The notes under the pieces: model-generated
Told to the model about the DNA's origin: nothing
Database searches by the model: none
The model's input: only the letters and a program-made list of their open reading frames with translations
Made by a program: the position numbers and the translations under genes
In this document: positions 53,248 through 60,634 of the stretch, piece after piece
Numbering within the stretch: position 1 is the stretch's first letter
Layout: each line of letters begins with the position of its first letter
Origin: CADEDV01 sp036383515
Lineage (GTDB): Bacteria > Bacteroidota > Bacteroidia > Chitinophagales > Chitinophagaceae
Direction of reading: 5' to 3'
DNA length: 64,000 nt
Assembly (NCBI GenBank): GCA_036383515.1
Contig: DASVOE010000122.1
Coordinates: forward strand, 62,001-126,000

Positions 53248-53340
53248 TGAGACGATTTGAGACGCTAATATACGATTTATATCCAATTTGGTGAGACGAT
53301 TTGAGACGATTCAAGACGATTTTTGAGCCGAATGAGCCGA
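53248..53340 (-). promoter_or_regulatory. Direct-repeat cluster upstream of the Fic gene
   Basis: On the plus strand TGAGACGATT or close variants start at 53248, 53258 (partial, TGAGACGC), 53292, 53302 and 53312 (as CAAGACGATT); TGAGCCG follows at 53324 and 53333. The 10-bp spacing puts the copies on the same face of the helix. It lies immediately upstream of the Fic start codon, so it is a candidate operator. Confidence 0.55.
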
Positions 53341-53586
53341 AATTGGGGGCATAAAACTGAAAACTAGCATGTAAGTGACGAGATCTGAGATAATCCATCA
53401 ATGGAGGACACACCGGCTATTGATCAATCTATTACAGAAAAAACGATAAGCGGTCAAACAGTTACTTATTTTTTAGTGTACCTGCAAGTGCACCACACAC
53501 TAATCATCGAACAAAGACAGTAGACAACAAAAAGAAGTAATGTCATTTCTCATTTGATACATCTATTATGAAGATTCAATAGCTTG

Positions 53587-53650
53587 TTAAAAAAGTACAT
53601 ATTTTAAAGAGATTATCTGATATTTCATCCCCGGCAGCAAGATAAATTTG
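53587..53650 (+). promoter_or_regulatory. Tandem-box promoter E (block E)
   Basis: TTAAAAAAGTACAT starts at 53587; the 9-mer AAAGTACAT (53592-53600) is followed after 12 bp by TTATCTGAT (53613-53621). The -7 element TAAATTTG (53643-53650) fits the TAnnTTTG consensus fully and is exactly 56 bp after the box start. The ATG is 38 bp further on. CATATTTT (53598) and GATATTTC (53619) also repeat at 21-bp distance. Confidence 0.68.
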
Positions 53651-53688
53651 AGTAGACCTTTTATTAGTGAAGAAACACACGATCTATT

Positions 53689-55098
53689 ATGAATAATTCC
53701 CGAAGAGATTTTTTGCGCACTACAAGTATTGTTAGCCTTGGATTCATCGGGCTTAACCAGTGTGTGCTGTCCGGTTGTAAAGTAAATACTGATCCCGGTT
53801 TTGGATTTGGTCCGTTATTGCACAGGGAAGGTGACATTTTAAGTTTGCCAAAAGGATTCACCGCAAAAGTGATCTCCCGTACAGGTGATAAAATGAGTGA
53901 TGGACTTTTCTCACCGGGTAATCATGATGGCATGGGCATCTTTGGATGGAAAGACGGGAAAGTATTATTGGTACGCAACCATGAACTGACACCGGGTTCT
54001 TATGGAGAAGGGCCATTTAGCAGCGATAAACTTTTGATTGACAAGATAGGTAAAGACAGGTTCTACGATTTTGCAAAAGGTGGAGACAGGATCTGTGTCG
54101 GTGGTACCACTACTTTTATTTATGATGAACAAACACAGAAAATAGAAACAGAATACCTTAGCCTTGTAGGTACTGTAAGAAACTGTTCAGGTGGAAAAAC
54201 ACCCTGGAACAGTTGGATCACTTGTGAAGAAACAGCTTTCAAAAAAGGCGATGAGAAAGGTGAACTTGAAAAAGATCATGGCTACAACTTTGAAGTGCCC
54301 GCTACAGATAAAATAGGTATAGCTGATCCTGTTCCCATTACAGCGATGGGACGCTTTGTACATGAATCAGCAGCCGTTCATCCCGCTACAGGAATTGTTT
54401 ATCAAACCGAAGACGAAGGTGATGGTTTGTTCTATCGCTATTTACCCAATGCAACAGGAGAGATGACAACGGGTTCATTACATAAAGGAGGAAAGTTGCA
54501 ATGTTTGGTGATCAATGATTGGAAAAGTGCAGATACAAGAAACTATGAGGGACAGAAAACAGATTATTTCCCTGAGAAGAAAAAATTCACAGTGTCATGG
54601 ATAGACCTTGATAATGTTGAGAACCCCGACAGTGACTTAAGATTAAGGGGACATAAAATGGGAGCTGCTGTTTTCTCATCTGGCGAAGGAATGAGCTACG
54701 GTAAGGATGAATTATTTTTCACTGCAAGCTCCGGTGGGCGCAGCAACAATGGACAGGTATTTCGGTATACACCGAGTAAATACGAAGGACAACCACAGGA
54801 AAAAGATGCACCGGGAACATTGGAACTATTCATCGAATCAAGAAGCATTGATACGTTCCGTTACTGTGATAACATCACGGTTGCGCCTTGGGGAGATGTG
54901 ATCGTATGTGAGGACAGTGAAGATGCAAGGATCATTGGTATCACTCCTGCAGGTAAAGCGTATGTGATAGCAAAAAATATCGGTTACCGTGAATCTGAAT
55001 TTGCAGGACCCGTTTTCTCTCCATCGGGTAAAACACTTTTTGTAAACATTCAATCACCGGGCCTTACTCTTGCAGTCACCGGCCCCTGGAAATCATAA
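53689..55098 (+). CDS. PhoX-type (DUF839) phosphatase with Tat signal
   Basis: This 469-residue protein begins MNNSRRDFLRTTS, with the twin-arginine pair R5-R6, so it is probably exported folded by Tat. The rest follows the PhoX/DUF839 pattern: 'DILSLPKGFTAKVISRTGDKMSDGLFSPGNHDGMGIF', 'VLLVRNHELTPG', 'GGTTTFIYDEQTQKIETEYLSLVGTVRNCSGGKTPWNSWITCEET', 'MGRFVHESAAVHPATGIVYQTEDEGDGLFYRYLPN'. PhoX enzymes are Ca2+/Fe-dependent alkaline phosphatases for phosphomonoesters. Tat export fits a protein with a complex metal cofactor that must be loaded before export. It is the first gene of block E, so the locus encodes at least five different phosphoesterases in all. Confidence 0.88.
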   Translation: MNNSRRDFLRTTSIVSLGFIGLNQCVLSGCKVNTDPGFGFGPLLHREGDILSLPKGFTAKVISRTGDKMSDGLFSPGNHDGMGIFGWKDGKVLLVRNHELTPGSYGEGPFSSDKLLIDKIGKDRFYDFAKGGDRICVGGTTTFIYDEQTQKIETEYLSLVGTVRNCSGGKTPWNSWITCEETAFKKGDEKGELEKDHGYNFEVPATDKIGIADPVPITAMGRFVHESAAVHPATGIVYQTEDEGDGLFYRYLPNATGEMTTGSLHKGGKLQCLVINDWKSADTRNYEGQKTDYFPEKKKFTVSWIDLDNVENPDSDLRLRGHKMGAAVFSSGEGMSYGKDELFFTASSGGRSNNGQVFRYTPSKYEGQPQEKDAPGTLELFIESRSIDTFRYCDNITVAPWGDVIVCEDSEDARIIGITPAGKAYVIAKNIGYRESEFAGPVFSPSGKTLFVNIQSPGLTLAVTGPWKS

Positions 55099-55157
55099 CC
55101 CGTTTCAACAACTTTTTTGAGATACAATTATTTCGAAGATCAAATCAATTCATCAAC

Positions 55158-56615
55158 ATGTTTAACTCCATCAAAAAAAGCAAAACCAATTTCTTAGTAC
55201 AGCTTTCATTATTTGTGTTGGGTATTACAACCTTTTACACAGGTGCTGCTCAAAACGCCGAAGAGATTTATACAAAACCTCTCACAGAAGTATTGAGTAC
55301 TATAGAAAAGAAATTCAATGTTGTTTTAAGAATTGATGATCGCAATGCAAAAGGGAATGTGTCTTACGCCAACTGGAGAATTACATCTGATCTGAAGACT
55401 ACACTGGACAATGTATTAAGACCATTGGATCTTGTTTATAATAAAGTTTCCGGGAACACCTATAAAGTTGATTCGTACGATTATTACCGTCGCAGCCCGG
55501 CAGAAGGAAAGCTTCATCTCGATGAATTGCTGAAAGCCTATCCCACGGCGGCAGCATTTGATAAAAGAAAAAAAGAACTGCGTGAGTGCATCTCGTCTGT
55601 ACTGGGCATCAACCTTAATGGGAAAAAGACTCCGTTGAATCCCATTTTCCGCAAGAAGGTAGTAATGGATGGATATACAGTAGAGAATGTTGCCTTTGAA
55701 AGCATACCGGGTTATTATGTAACAGGCACTTTATACAGACCCGCAAAAGAAAACGGAAGTTTTCCTGTGATACTTAATCCTCATGGTCATTTCTTTAATG
55801 AACAGGATCCTTCTATTTCTACTGATAGCAGCAGGTACAGGGCTGATATGCAAATCCGTTGTGCAGCTTTTGCAAAAATGGGTGCCATTGCTTTTAGCTA
55901 TGACATGTATGCATGGGGTGAATCATTGCTGATGACAGGTGACCCACTTGCGCATCAAACTGGTTTTGCTACATCGATCCAAACATGGAACAGTATTCGT
56001 GCCTTGGACTTTTTATTGACCCTGCCCGGTGCCGATAAAAATCGTGTTGCTGTTACCGGCGCATCAGGAGGAGGAACACAAACTATTTTGCTGGCTGCAA
56101 TGGATGACAGGGTTAGTGTAAGCATACCTGCTGTGATGGTTTCCGCGACTTTCTATGGCGGTTGTCCTTGTGAGAGTGGGTTGCCGATTCACGGTGTTTG
56201 TAATGGACATGCTACCAACAATGCTGAAATAGCTGCGATGATAGCTCCCCGCCCGTTGATGCTTTTATCAGATGGTGACGACTGGACGAAAAATGTACCG
56301 GGTACTGACGATCCTTACCTGAGAAAAATATATGCTCTTTATGGAAAGCCATCTGCTTTTGAAAGCGTTTACCTGCCAGCGGATAAACATGATTATGGCA
56401 TTACGAAACGTCTGCCCATGTATAAATTCATAACAAAACACCTCGGGCTTAATGCCAGTGCGATCACTGGTAAAGATGGTAAGATCAATGAGTCAGGTAT
56501 TACTATTCAACCTAACAGGGACCTGCTGGTATTTAGTACTGGAGTTTTACCTGCCAATGCCCTGCGTTCACACAAAGAGATCGTGAAAGCTTTCCAGGAA
56601 GCGCAGAAAAAATGA
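55158..56615 (+). CDS. STN-like domain fused to acetylxylan-esterase-type alpha/beta hydrolase
   Basis: This 485-residue secreted protein has a signal peptide (about 1-31), then a short STN-like domain (about 33-105: YTKPLTEVLSTIEKKFNVVLRIDDRNAKGNVSYANWRITSDLKTTLDNVLRPLDLVYN), of the kind normally found at the N-terminus of TonB receptors and secretins. The rest is an alpha/beta hydrolase of the acetylxylan-esterase-like group: LNPHGHF (oxyanion), GASGGGTQT (nucleophile Ser303), LSDGDDWTKN and DKHDYG (Asp and His of the triad). The fusion is unusual. It could deacetylate glycans. The next gene overlaps its stop codon by four bases (ATGA). Confidence 0.8.
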   Translation: MFNSIKKSKTNFLVQLSLFVLGITTFYTGAAQNAEEIYTKPLTEVLSTIEKKFNVVLRIDDRNAKGNVSYANWRITSDLKTTLDNVLRPLDLVYNKVSGNTYKVDSYDYYRRSPAEGKLHLDELLKAYPTAAAFDKRKKELRECISSVLGINLNGKKTPLNPIFRKKVVMDGYTVENVAFESIPGYYVTGTLYRPAKENGSFPVILNPHGHFFNEQDPSISTDSSRYRADMQIRCAAFAKMGAIAFSYDMYAWGESLLMTGDPLAHQTGFATSIQTWNSIRALDFLLTLPGADKNRVAVTGASGGGTQTILLAAMDDRVSVSIPAVMVSATFYGGCPCESGLPIHGVCNGHATNNAEIAAMIAPRPLMLLSDGDDWTKNVPGTDDPYLRKIYALYGKPSAFESVYLPADKHDYGITKRLPMYKFITKHLGLNASAITGKDGKINESGITIQPNRDLLVFSTGVLPANALRSHKEIVKAFQEAQKK

Positions 56616-57226
56616 TTTTGACCAATAAGAAAAATAATGAAACTGGATTGAACGCTGTTACGTTTCCTAACGGAACAAACAGTGTTTTACAGGGAACAGA
56701 TGATGCGTTGCTGCACCTGCCTGAAAAAATTGTACAATTTGGTTCAGGCAGTTTATTCCGCAAACTTCATAATCACAGCATTGATTTGGCATTGCCCAAC
56801 GAAGTGGTGAATGGGAGAGTGGTATTGGTTACTTCTAACGTATCTACTAATAGTGATCATGCAATAAGCAGGGTATTGTCGGCAAAGGAACAATGGCCTG
56901 AGATATTATCCTGTTCCACCAATCCCGATCTTAAAATTATTATCAGTAACAAAAAACTGGTGCGGAAAGATGTGTTGAAAGATAATATCAATGCTAACCC
57001 TCCTTTTTCATACCCCGGTAAATTACTGGCGCTGCTTTTTAGCAGGTATAACTATTTTTCCGGTGATGCTGAAAAAGGGTTGATCATTATTTCAGCCGAT
57101 AAAGATCATAACAGTCCTGAAACACTCGAAGCGATCATTCTTGAACTGGCGCATTTGAATAATCTTGATCCGCTATTTCTTGACTGGATCGAGAATGCGA
57201 ATAGTTTTTATGGTAGGGCGGTATAA
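56612..57226 (+). pseudogene. C-terminally truncated tagaturonate-reductase-like (UxaB/mannitol dehydrogenase family) gene
   Basis: The 204-residue product matches the N-terminal half of UxaB-type reductases: KIVQFGSGSLFRKLHNHSIDLA (nucleotide-binding turn), VVLVTSNVSTNSDH, NPDLKIIISNK, FSYPGKLLALLFSRYNYFSGDAEKGLIIISAD and LDWIENANSFYGRAV. In full-length relatives (about 480 residues) the protein continues at once with the '.DRIV.' motif and the catalytic helical domain; here a stop follows. The reading frame is intact up to that point. The downstream DNA (57227-57355) holds a dispersed repeat, so the 3' part has probably been lost. It may be a remnant or a free-standing NAD-binding domain. 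It overlaps the esterase stop by four bases, so it would be translationally coupled. Confidence 0.72.
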
Positions 57227-57255
57227 GAATTATTCTTTAGAACCGAAAGTGTATC

Positions 57256-57330
57256 CCACTAAGCCACTAAGATCACAAAGTTTTGATCTTCTAACTTGAA
57301 ACTCCTTTGTGTCTCCGTGCCTTCGTGGCA
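57256..57330. repeat. Imperfect inverted repeat (R11) at the break of the UxaB-like gene
   Basis: CACTAAGCCACTAAGATCACAAAG at the left and CTTTGTGTCTCCGTGCCTTCGTGG at the right show partial complementarity in the style of R10. It lies between the truncated reductase gene and the convergent AraC gene, and may serve as a two-way terminator. Confidence 0.65.
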
Positions 57331-57355
57331 AAACAAATAAGATAGCTTCCAACAA

Positions 57356-58228
57356 TTAATCAATCGTCTTCAAAAAACGACCTCTGTACTCTTTAGGAAT
57401 GATGCCGGTGATTTTCTTAAAATGCCTGTAGAAATTAGATAAATTATCAAACCCGCTTTGGTAACTTATTTCGGAGATACTATAATTATTTTCCATTAAC
57501 ATGCGACAGGCATGGCCGATCCTGATCTCTGTTACATAATCAGAGAAAGTTTTGCGGGTGTGGTGTTTAAAATATCTGGAGAAAGCAGCCACACTCATAT
57601 TTAACTTCGAGGCGATATCATGTATATAAATCTCTTCCGTATAATTCTTCATGATGAACTGGAAAGCATGATTGATCTTATCCGAATCACCGCTGGTGTT
57701 GGCAGAGAAGCCTGAAGAAAGTAAGGGCTTCAGATCGTTACTGTGCGACAACTTCACCAGCATCTCCAACAAGGACAAAAGCCGTTGCGGAGGTTTTTCG
57801 TCTGCCATATTATGCAGCCTCGATGTAATGATCTTTTTCGTTTTTCCCTGTATATCGAGTGCCAATGTTGACCTGTCGAGTAATTTGTTCACTAACTTCA
57901 TTTCCGGAACATCAAAAAAATGATTGCCCAGGAAATCTTTCGTAAAATGTATAAAAATAGACCGGGCTTTTTGTTTGCTGCTTTTTGCGTAATACTCTTC
58001 ACTGTTCCTGTAGAGGTGGGGAATATTAGAACCGATCATGCAAAGGTCGCCGTCCTCGAAGTGGCAGACGTTGTCGCCGATAAATCTTGTTCCGCTGCTT
58101 TTATCAATAAGCACCAGTTCATACTCCTTATGAAAATGCCAGGGGTTCGTGAAATGATCACAATCGAGTATCTTATACAGGAAGGAAGAATCAGAGGCAA
58201 CGGGTAACTTGTGTAGCTGGGGTTTCAT
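57356..58228 (-). CDS. AraC-family transcriptional regulator
   Basis: This 290-residue protein has an N-terminal cupin-like sensing domain (about 20-110: DHFTNPWHFHKEYELVLIDKSSGTRFIGDNVCHFEDGDLCMIGSNIPHLYRNSEEY) and a C-terminal pair of HTH motifs (about 190-285: IYIHDIASKLNMSVAAFSRYFKHHTRKTFSDYVTEIRIGHACRMLMENNYSISEISYQSGFDNLSNFYRHFKKITGIIPKEYRG). Cupin AraC proteins often bind sugars and activate catabolic genes. It is divergent from the block F operon (58475 on) and could activate it. It is the second candidate, after the LytTR pair, for the protein that reads the tandem boxes. Confidence 0.92.
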   Translation of the reverse strand: MKPQLHKLPVASDSSFLYKILDCDHFTNPWHFHKEYELVLIDKSSGTRFIGDNVCHFEDGDLCMIGSNIPHLYRNSEEYYAKSSKQKARSIFIHFTKDFLGNHFFDVPEMKLVNKLLDRSTLALDIQGKTKKIITSRLHNMADEKPPQRLLSLLEMLVKLSHSNDLKPLLSSGFSANTSGDSDKINHAFQFIMKNYTEEIYIHDIASKLNMSVAAFSRYFKHHTRKTFSDYVTEIRIGHACRMLMENNYSISEISYQSGFDNLSNFYRHFKKITGIIPKEYRGRFLKTID

Positions 58229-58397
58229 ATATTATATTAACGGCAATCCGTGAATTTAGGATAGATTCCGTTATAAAAGTATAAACCCAATATTAATTTA
58301 TTTACAACTTATAGGCAGGTGAACAGTTTACTATTGCCGGTCATTAACAAGGGAAAACCCTTACTGCAACTACTGATTTCAGGGGCTAAAAAGGTTG

Positions 58398-58461
58398 TTA
58401 ATAAAGTACACATATTCAATTAATAAACGGAATAATCCGCGAGGCACAATTTTTAACTTTA
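58398..58461 (+). promoter_or_regulatory. Tandem-box promoter F (sugar-acid operon)
   Basis: TTAATAAAGTACACA starts at 58398; the 9-mer AAAGTACAC (58403-58411) is followed after 12 bp by TAAACGGAA (58424-58432). The -7-like TAACTTTA (58454-58461) is exactly 56 bp after the box start, and the ATG is only 13 bp further on, so the leader is very short. It lies in the 246-bp gap divergent from the AraC gene. Confidence 0.6.
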
Positions 58462-58474
58462 TCGTTATTATATT

Positions 58475-59263
58475 ATGATATTTTCTGCAAACAATTACAA
58501 CCTCAACCAGCTGGCAAAAGACAAAGTGATCGTTTTCCCGCTGGGTGCTATCGAACAGCATGGCCCTCACTTGGCTGTTTCAACAGATACCGACCTGGTT
58601 ACAGCAGTAGCCCAGGGTGCTGAAAAGCAATTGCCGGATGATATTCTGCTTTGTCCAACACTTCCGTTTGGTTCAAGCCATCATCATTTACTGTTTGGCG
58701 GAACGATCAGTGCATCTGCTGCTACCTACACCCAGTTTCTTGTTGAACTGACAGGGTCACTGGTGGAAAGCGGTTTTCGCAAGATCGTTTTATTGAACGG
58801 ACATGGAGGAAACATCACGCCGGGAAGACAGGCATTGGCCATCTTAAGCAGCAAATACGATAATACGCTTAACCCTAATATTGTTTTAGCGACCTATTGG
58901 GAACTGGCTGGGAAAAAATTTGCAGGGGATCCTCCAATGGAGACCCCGGCACTCAGTCATGCCTGTGAGTATGAAACCAGTTTAATGCTGCATGTGCATC
59001 CGGGCAAAGTATTCTCTGATAAGATCAGCAGGGCAAAGAGACCCGACAGCAATGGTTATATACCTTGGGAAGATGATGAACCTTATCGTGGTGTGACCAT
59101 TGTAAAAAAGACCCAGTTTATTTCAAACAATGGCAGCAGTGGTGAACCCGGTCTTGGTACGGCTGAAAAAGGGGAACACCTGCTGGGTCATGCTGTAAGT
59201 TCCCTTGTAAAATTTGTGCAATCATTTAAAACATGGCCTTTCTCAGAAGACTTATCCAAATAA
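58475..59263 (+). CDS. Creatininase-family amidohydrolase
   Basis: This 262-residue cytoplasmic protein has the creatininase metal motif LGAIEQHGPHL with E27, H29, H32 and nearby D38/D40, plus NGHGGN in the second part. Members of this family (creatininase, MftE, FAPy deformylase and others) hydrolyse cyclic amides or peptides with two bound metal ions. Here it is the first gene of a sugar-acid operon. A role as a lactonase-like ring-opening enzyme or in amide cleavage would be speculation. It is 3 bp upstream of the RidA-family gene. Confidence 0.88.
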   Translation: MIFSANNYNLNQLAKDKVIVFPLGAIEQHGPHLAVSTDTDLVTAVAQGAEKQLPDDILLCPTLPFGSSHHHLLFGGTISASAATYTQFLVELTGSLVESGFRKIVLLNGHGGNITPGRQALAILSSKYDNTLNPNIVLATYWELAGKKFAGDPPMETPALSHACEYETSLMLHVHPGKVFSDKISRAKRPDSNGYIPWEDDEPYRGVTIVKKTQFISNNGSSGEPGLGTAEKGEHLLGHAVSSLVKFVQSFKTWPFSEDLSK

Positions 59264-59266
59264 ATT

Positions 59267-59653
59267 ATGAGCAAGATCGAAATAAAACATCCTGATAAAT
59301 CAGTGAGCACTGGTGCCTACTCCGCAGGTGTGCTGGTTGATGGTTGGTTATATGTAAGCGGGCAGGGACCGGTGGACCTGGCAACAGGCAACGTAGTTCA
59401 CGGAACGATAGAAGAAGAAACACTTTTTACACTGTCGCATGTAAAGAAAATTGTAGAAGCAGCCGGTGGAACGATAGAAGACATTGTAAAATGCACAGTA
59501 CACCTTACCGATATCAATGACTTCGACAGGTACAATACAGCGTATGGATCTTTTTTCCCCGGTATAAGACCTGCAAGAACCACGGTGCAATCGGTGCTTT
59601 CAGACGGAATAAAAATTGAAATTGATGCTATCGCCAGGATAAAGGAACGATAG
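59267..59653 (+). CDS. RidA/YjgF-family protein (imine deaminase-like)
   Basis: This 128-residue protein has the RidA pattern: GAYSAGVLVDGWLYVSGQGPVDLATGNVV, TLFTLSHVKKIVEAAGGTIEDIVKCTVHLTDINDF and GIRPARTTVQSVLSDGIKIEIDAIA. Arg104 and Glu118 are in the positions of the active-site Arg and Glu of RidA. These proteins hydrolyse reactive enamines and imines from PLP-type enzymes, or have other hydrolase activity in catabolic operons. Since block F contains no PLP enzyme in view, its substrate may be an enamine of a dehydratase step. It is separated by 3 bp and 24 bp from its neighbours. Confidence 0.92.
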   Translation: MSKIEIKHPDKSVSTGAYSAGVLVDGWLYVSGQGPVDLATGNVVHGTIEEETLFTLSHVKKIVEAAGGTIEDIVKCTVHLTDINDFDRYNTAYGSFFPGIRPARTTVQSVLSDGIKIEIDAIARIKER

Positions 59654-59677
59654 ACTAAAAGAATAACCCTTTCGGAT

Positions 59678-60634
59678 ATGAACGATAAGATAAAGATCGG
59701 AACAGTAGGACTCGGATTAATGGGAAGCAGCATCGTAACCTGCCTGTTGGCTTCAGGTCATCGTGTAACATCATTGATCCAGCACATACACAAAGCGGAT
59801 GCAGCCAAAAAACGCATCCTTGGATTTCTTGAGCAATTGAAAGGAGAGGGGATGCTGAAAGGCGATCCTTCGGTTGTCATTGACATGCTTACGGTCACTG
59901 ATGATGTTTCATTGTTGGCCGGTCATGAACTGGTGATCGAATCCATTATTGAAAACCTTTCGGAAAAGAAACAACTGTTTCTAAAGCTGGAAACTGTATT
60001 GGATCCAACAGCGATCATCGGCAGTAATACATCTGCCATTCCTGTTACCATTTTACAGGAGGGATTAAAACATCCTGAACGATTGCTGGGTATACATTGG
60101 GGCGAGCCTGCACATGTGTTGCGGTTCCTGGAAGTTATTTGCGGAGATGCTACGGATATAAAATATGCAGAAAAAGTAATGACACTGGCAACAGGGTGGG
60201 GCAAAGAACCTTCGCTGGTAAAAAAAGATATCCGCGGCTTTATCACCAACAGGTTGATGTATGCCATGCTGCGTGAATCTTTTCACCTTGTAGATAAAGG
60301 CTATGCCACTTATGAAGATATAGACCGTGCCTGTAGAAATGACTTTGGCTATTGGATAACATTTGCAGGCTTGTTCAGGTTCATGGACCTCACAGGCATT
60401 CCTGCTTACCTAACGGTGATGAAAGACCTGTTTCCTGAATTGGATAACGCAACAACTCCACCTGCCTTTATGGAAGAGATTGTTGCGGCCGGTGCAAAAG
60501 GGGTTAGCAATGCACAGGGTTTTTATCCTTACACAAAAGAATCGGCTGAAAAATGGGAGAAGCTATTCAATGAATTCTCCTATGAAATAAGAAAACTATC
60601 TGAAAAGTATCCGCAAAATATTGGTGATAAATAA
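59678..60634 (+). CDS. 3-hydroxyacyl-CoA-dehydrogenase-family oxidoreductase (NAD+)
   Basis: This 318-residue protein has a Rossmann turn (TVGLGLMGSS, G11-x-G13-x-x-G16), DDVSLLAGHELVIESIIENLSEKKQLFLKLE, then SNTSAIPVTILQEGLKHPERLLGIHWGEPAHVLRFLEVI. The HWGEP element is like the HFxxP catalytic His motif of this family. The C-terminal helical domain follows (GFITNRLMYAMLRESFHLVDKGYATYEDIDRACRNDFGYWI). The family includes the L-gulonate 3-dehydrogenases and beta-hydroxyacid oxidoreductases. In a sugar-acid operon a hydroxyacid dehydrogenase role is more likely than fatty-acid oxidation (inference). Its stop and the next start overlap (TAATG). Confidence 0.88.
   Translation: MNDKIKIGTVGLGLMGSSIVTCLLASGHRVTSLIQHIHKADAAKKRILGFLEQLKGEGMLKGDPSVVIDMLTVTDDVSLLAGHELVIESIIENLSEKKQLFLKLETVLDPTAIIGSNTSAIPVTILQEGLKHPERLLGIHWGEPAHVLRFLEVICGDATDIKYAEKVMTLATGWGKEPSLVKKDIRGFITNRLMYAMLRESFHLVDKGYATYEDIDRACRNDFGYWITFAGLFRFMDLTGIPAYLTVMKDLFPELDNATTPPAFMEEIVAAGAKGVSNAQGFYPYTKESAEKWEKLFNEFSYEIRKLSEKYPQNIGDK

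Noticed and set aside
53248..53340. Possible CRISPR array
   Set aside because: The repeats are about 10 bp, partly adjacent without unique spacers of constant length, and no cas gene is near.
58271..58336. Another box-like TTATAAAAGTATA in the AraC/block F gap
   Set aside because: It has a mismatch in the TTAAAAAAG part, a poor second box, and no -7 element at 56 bp (a TACTATTG lies at 58 bp). AT-rich sequence can give this by chance.
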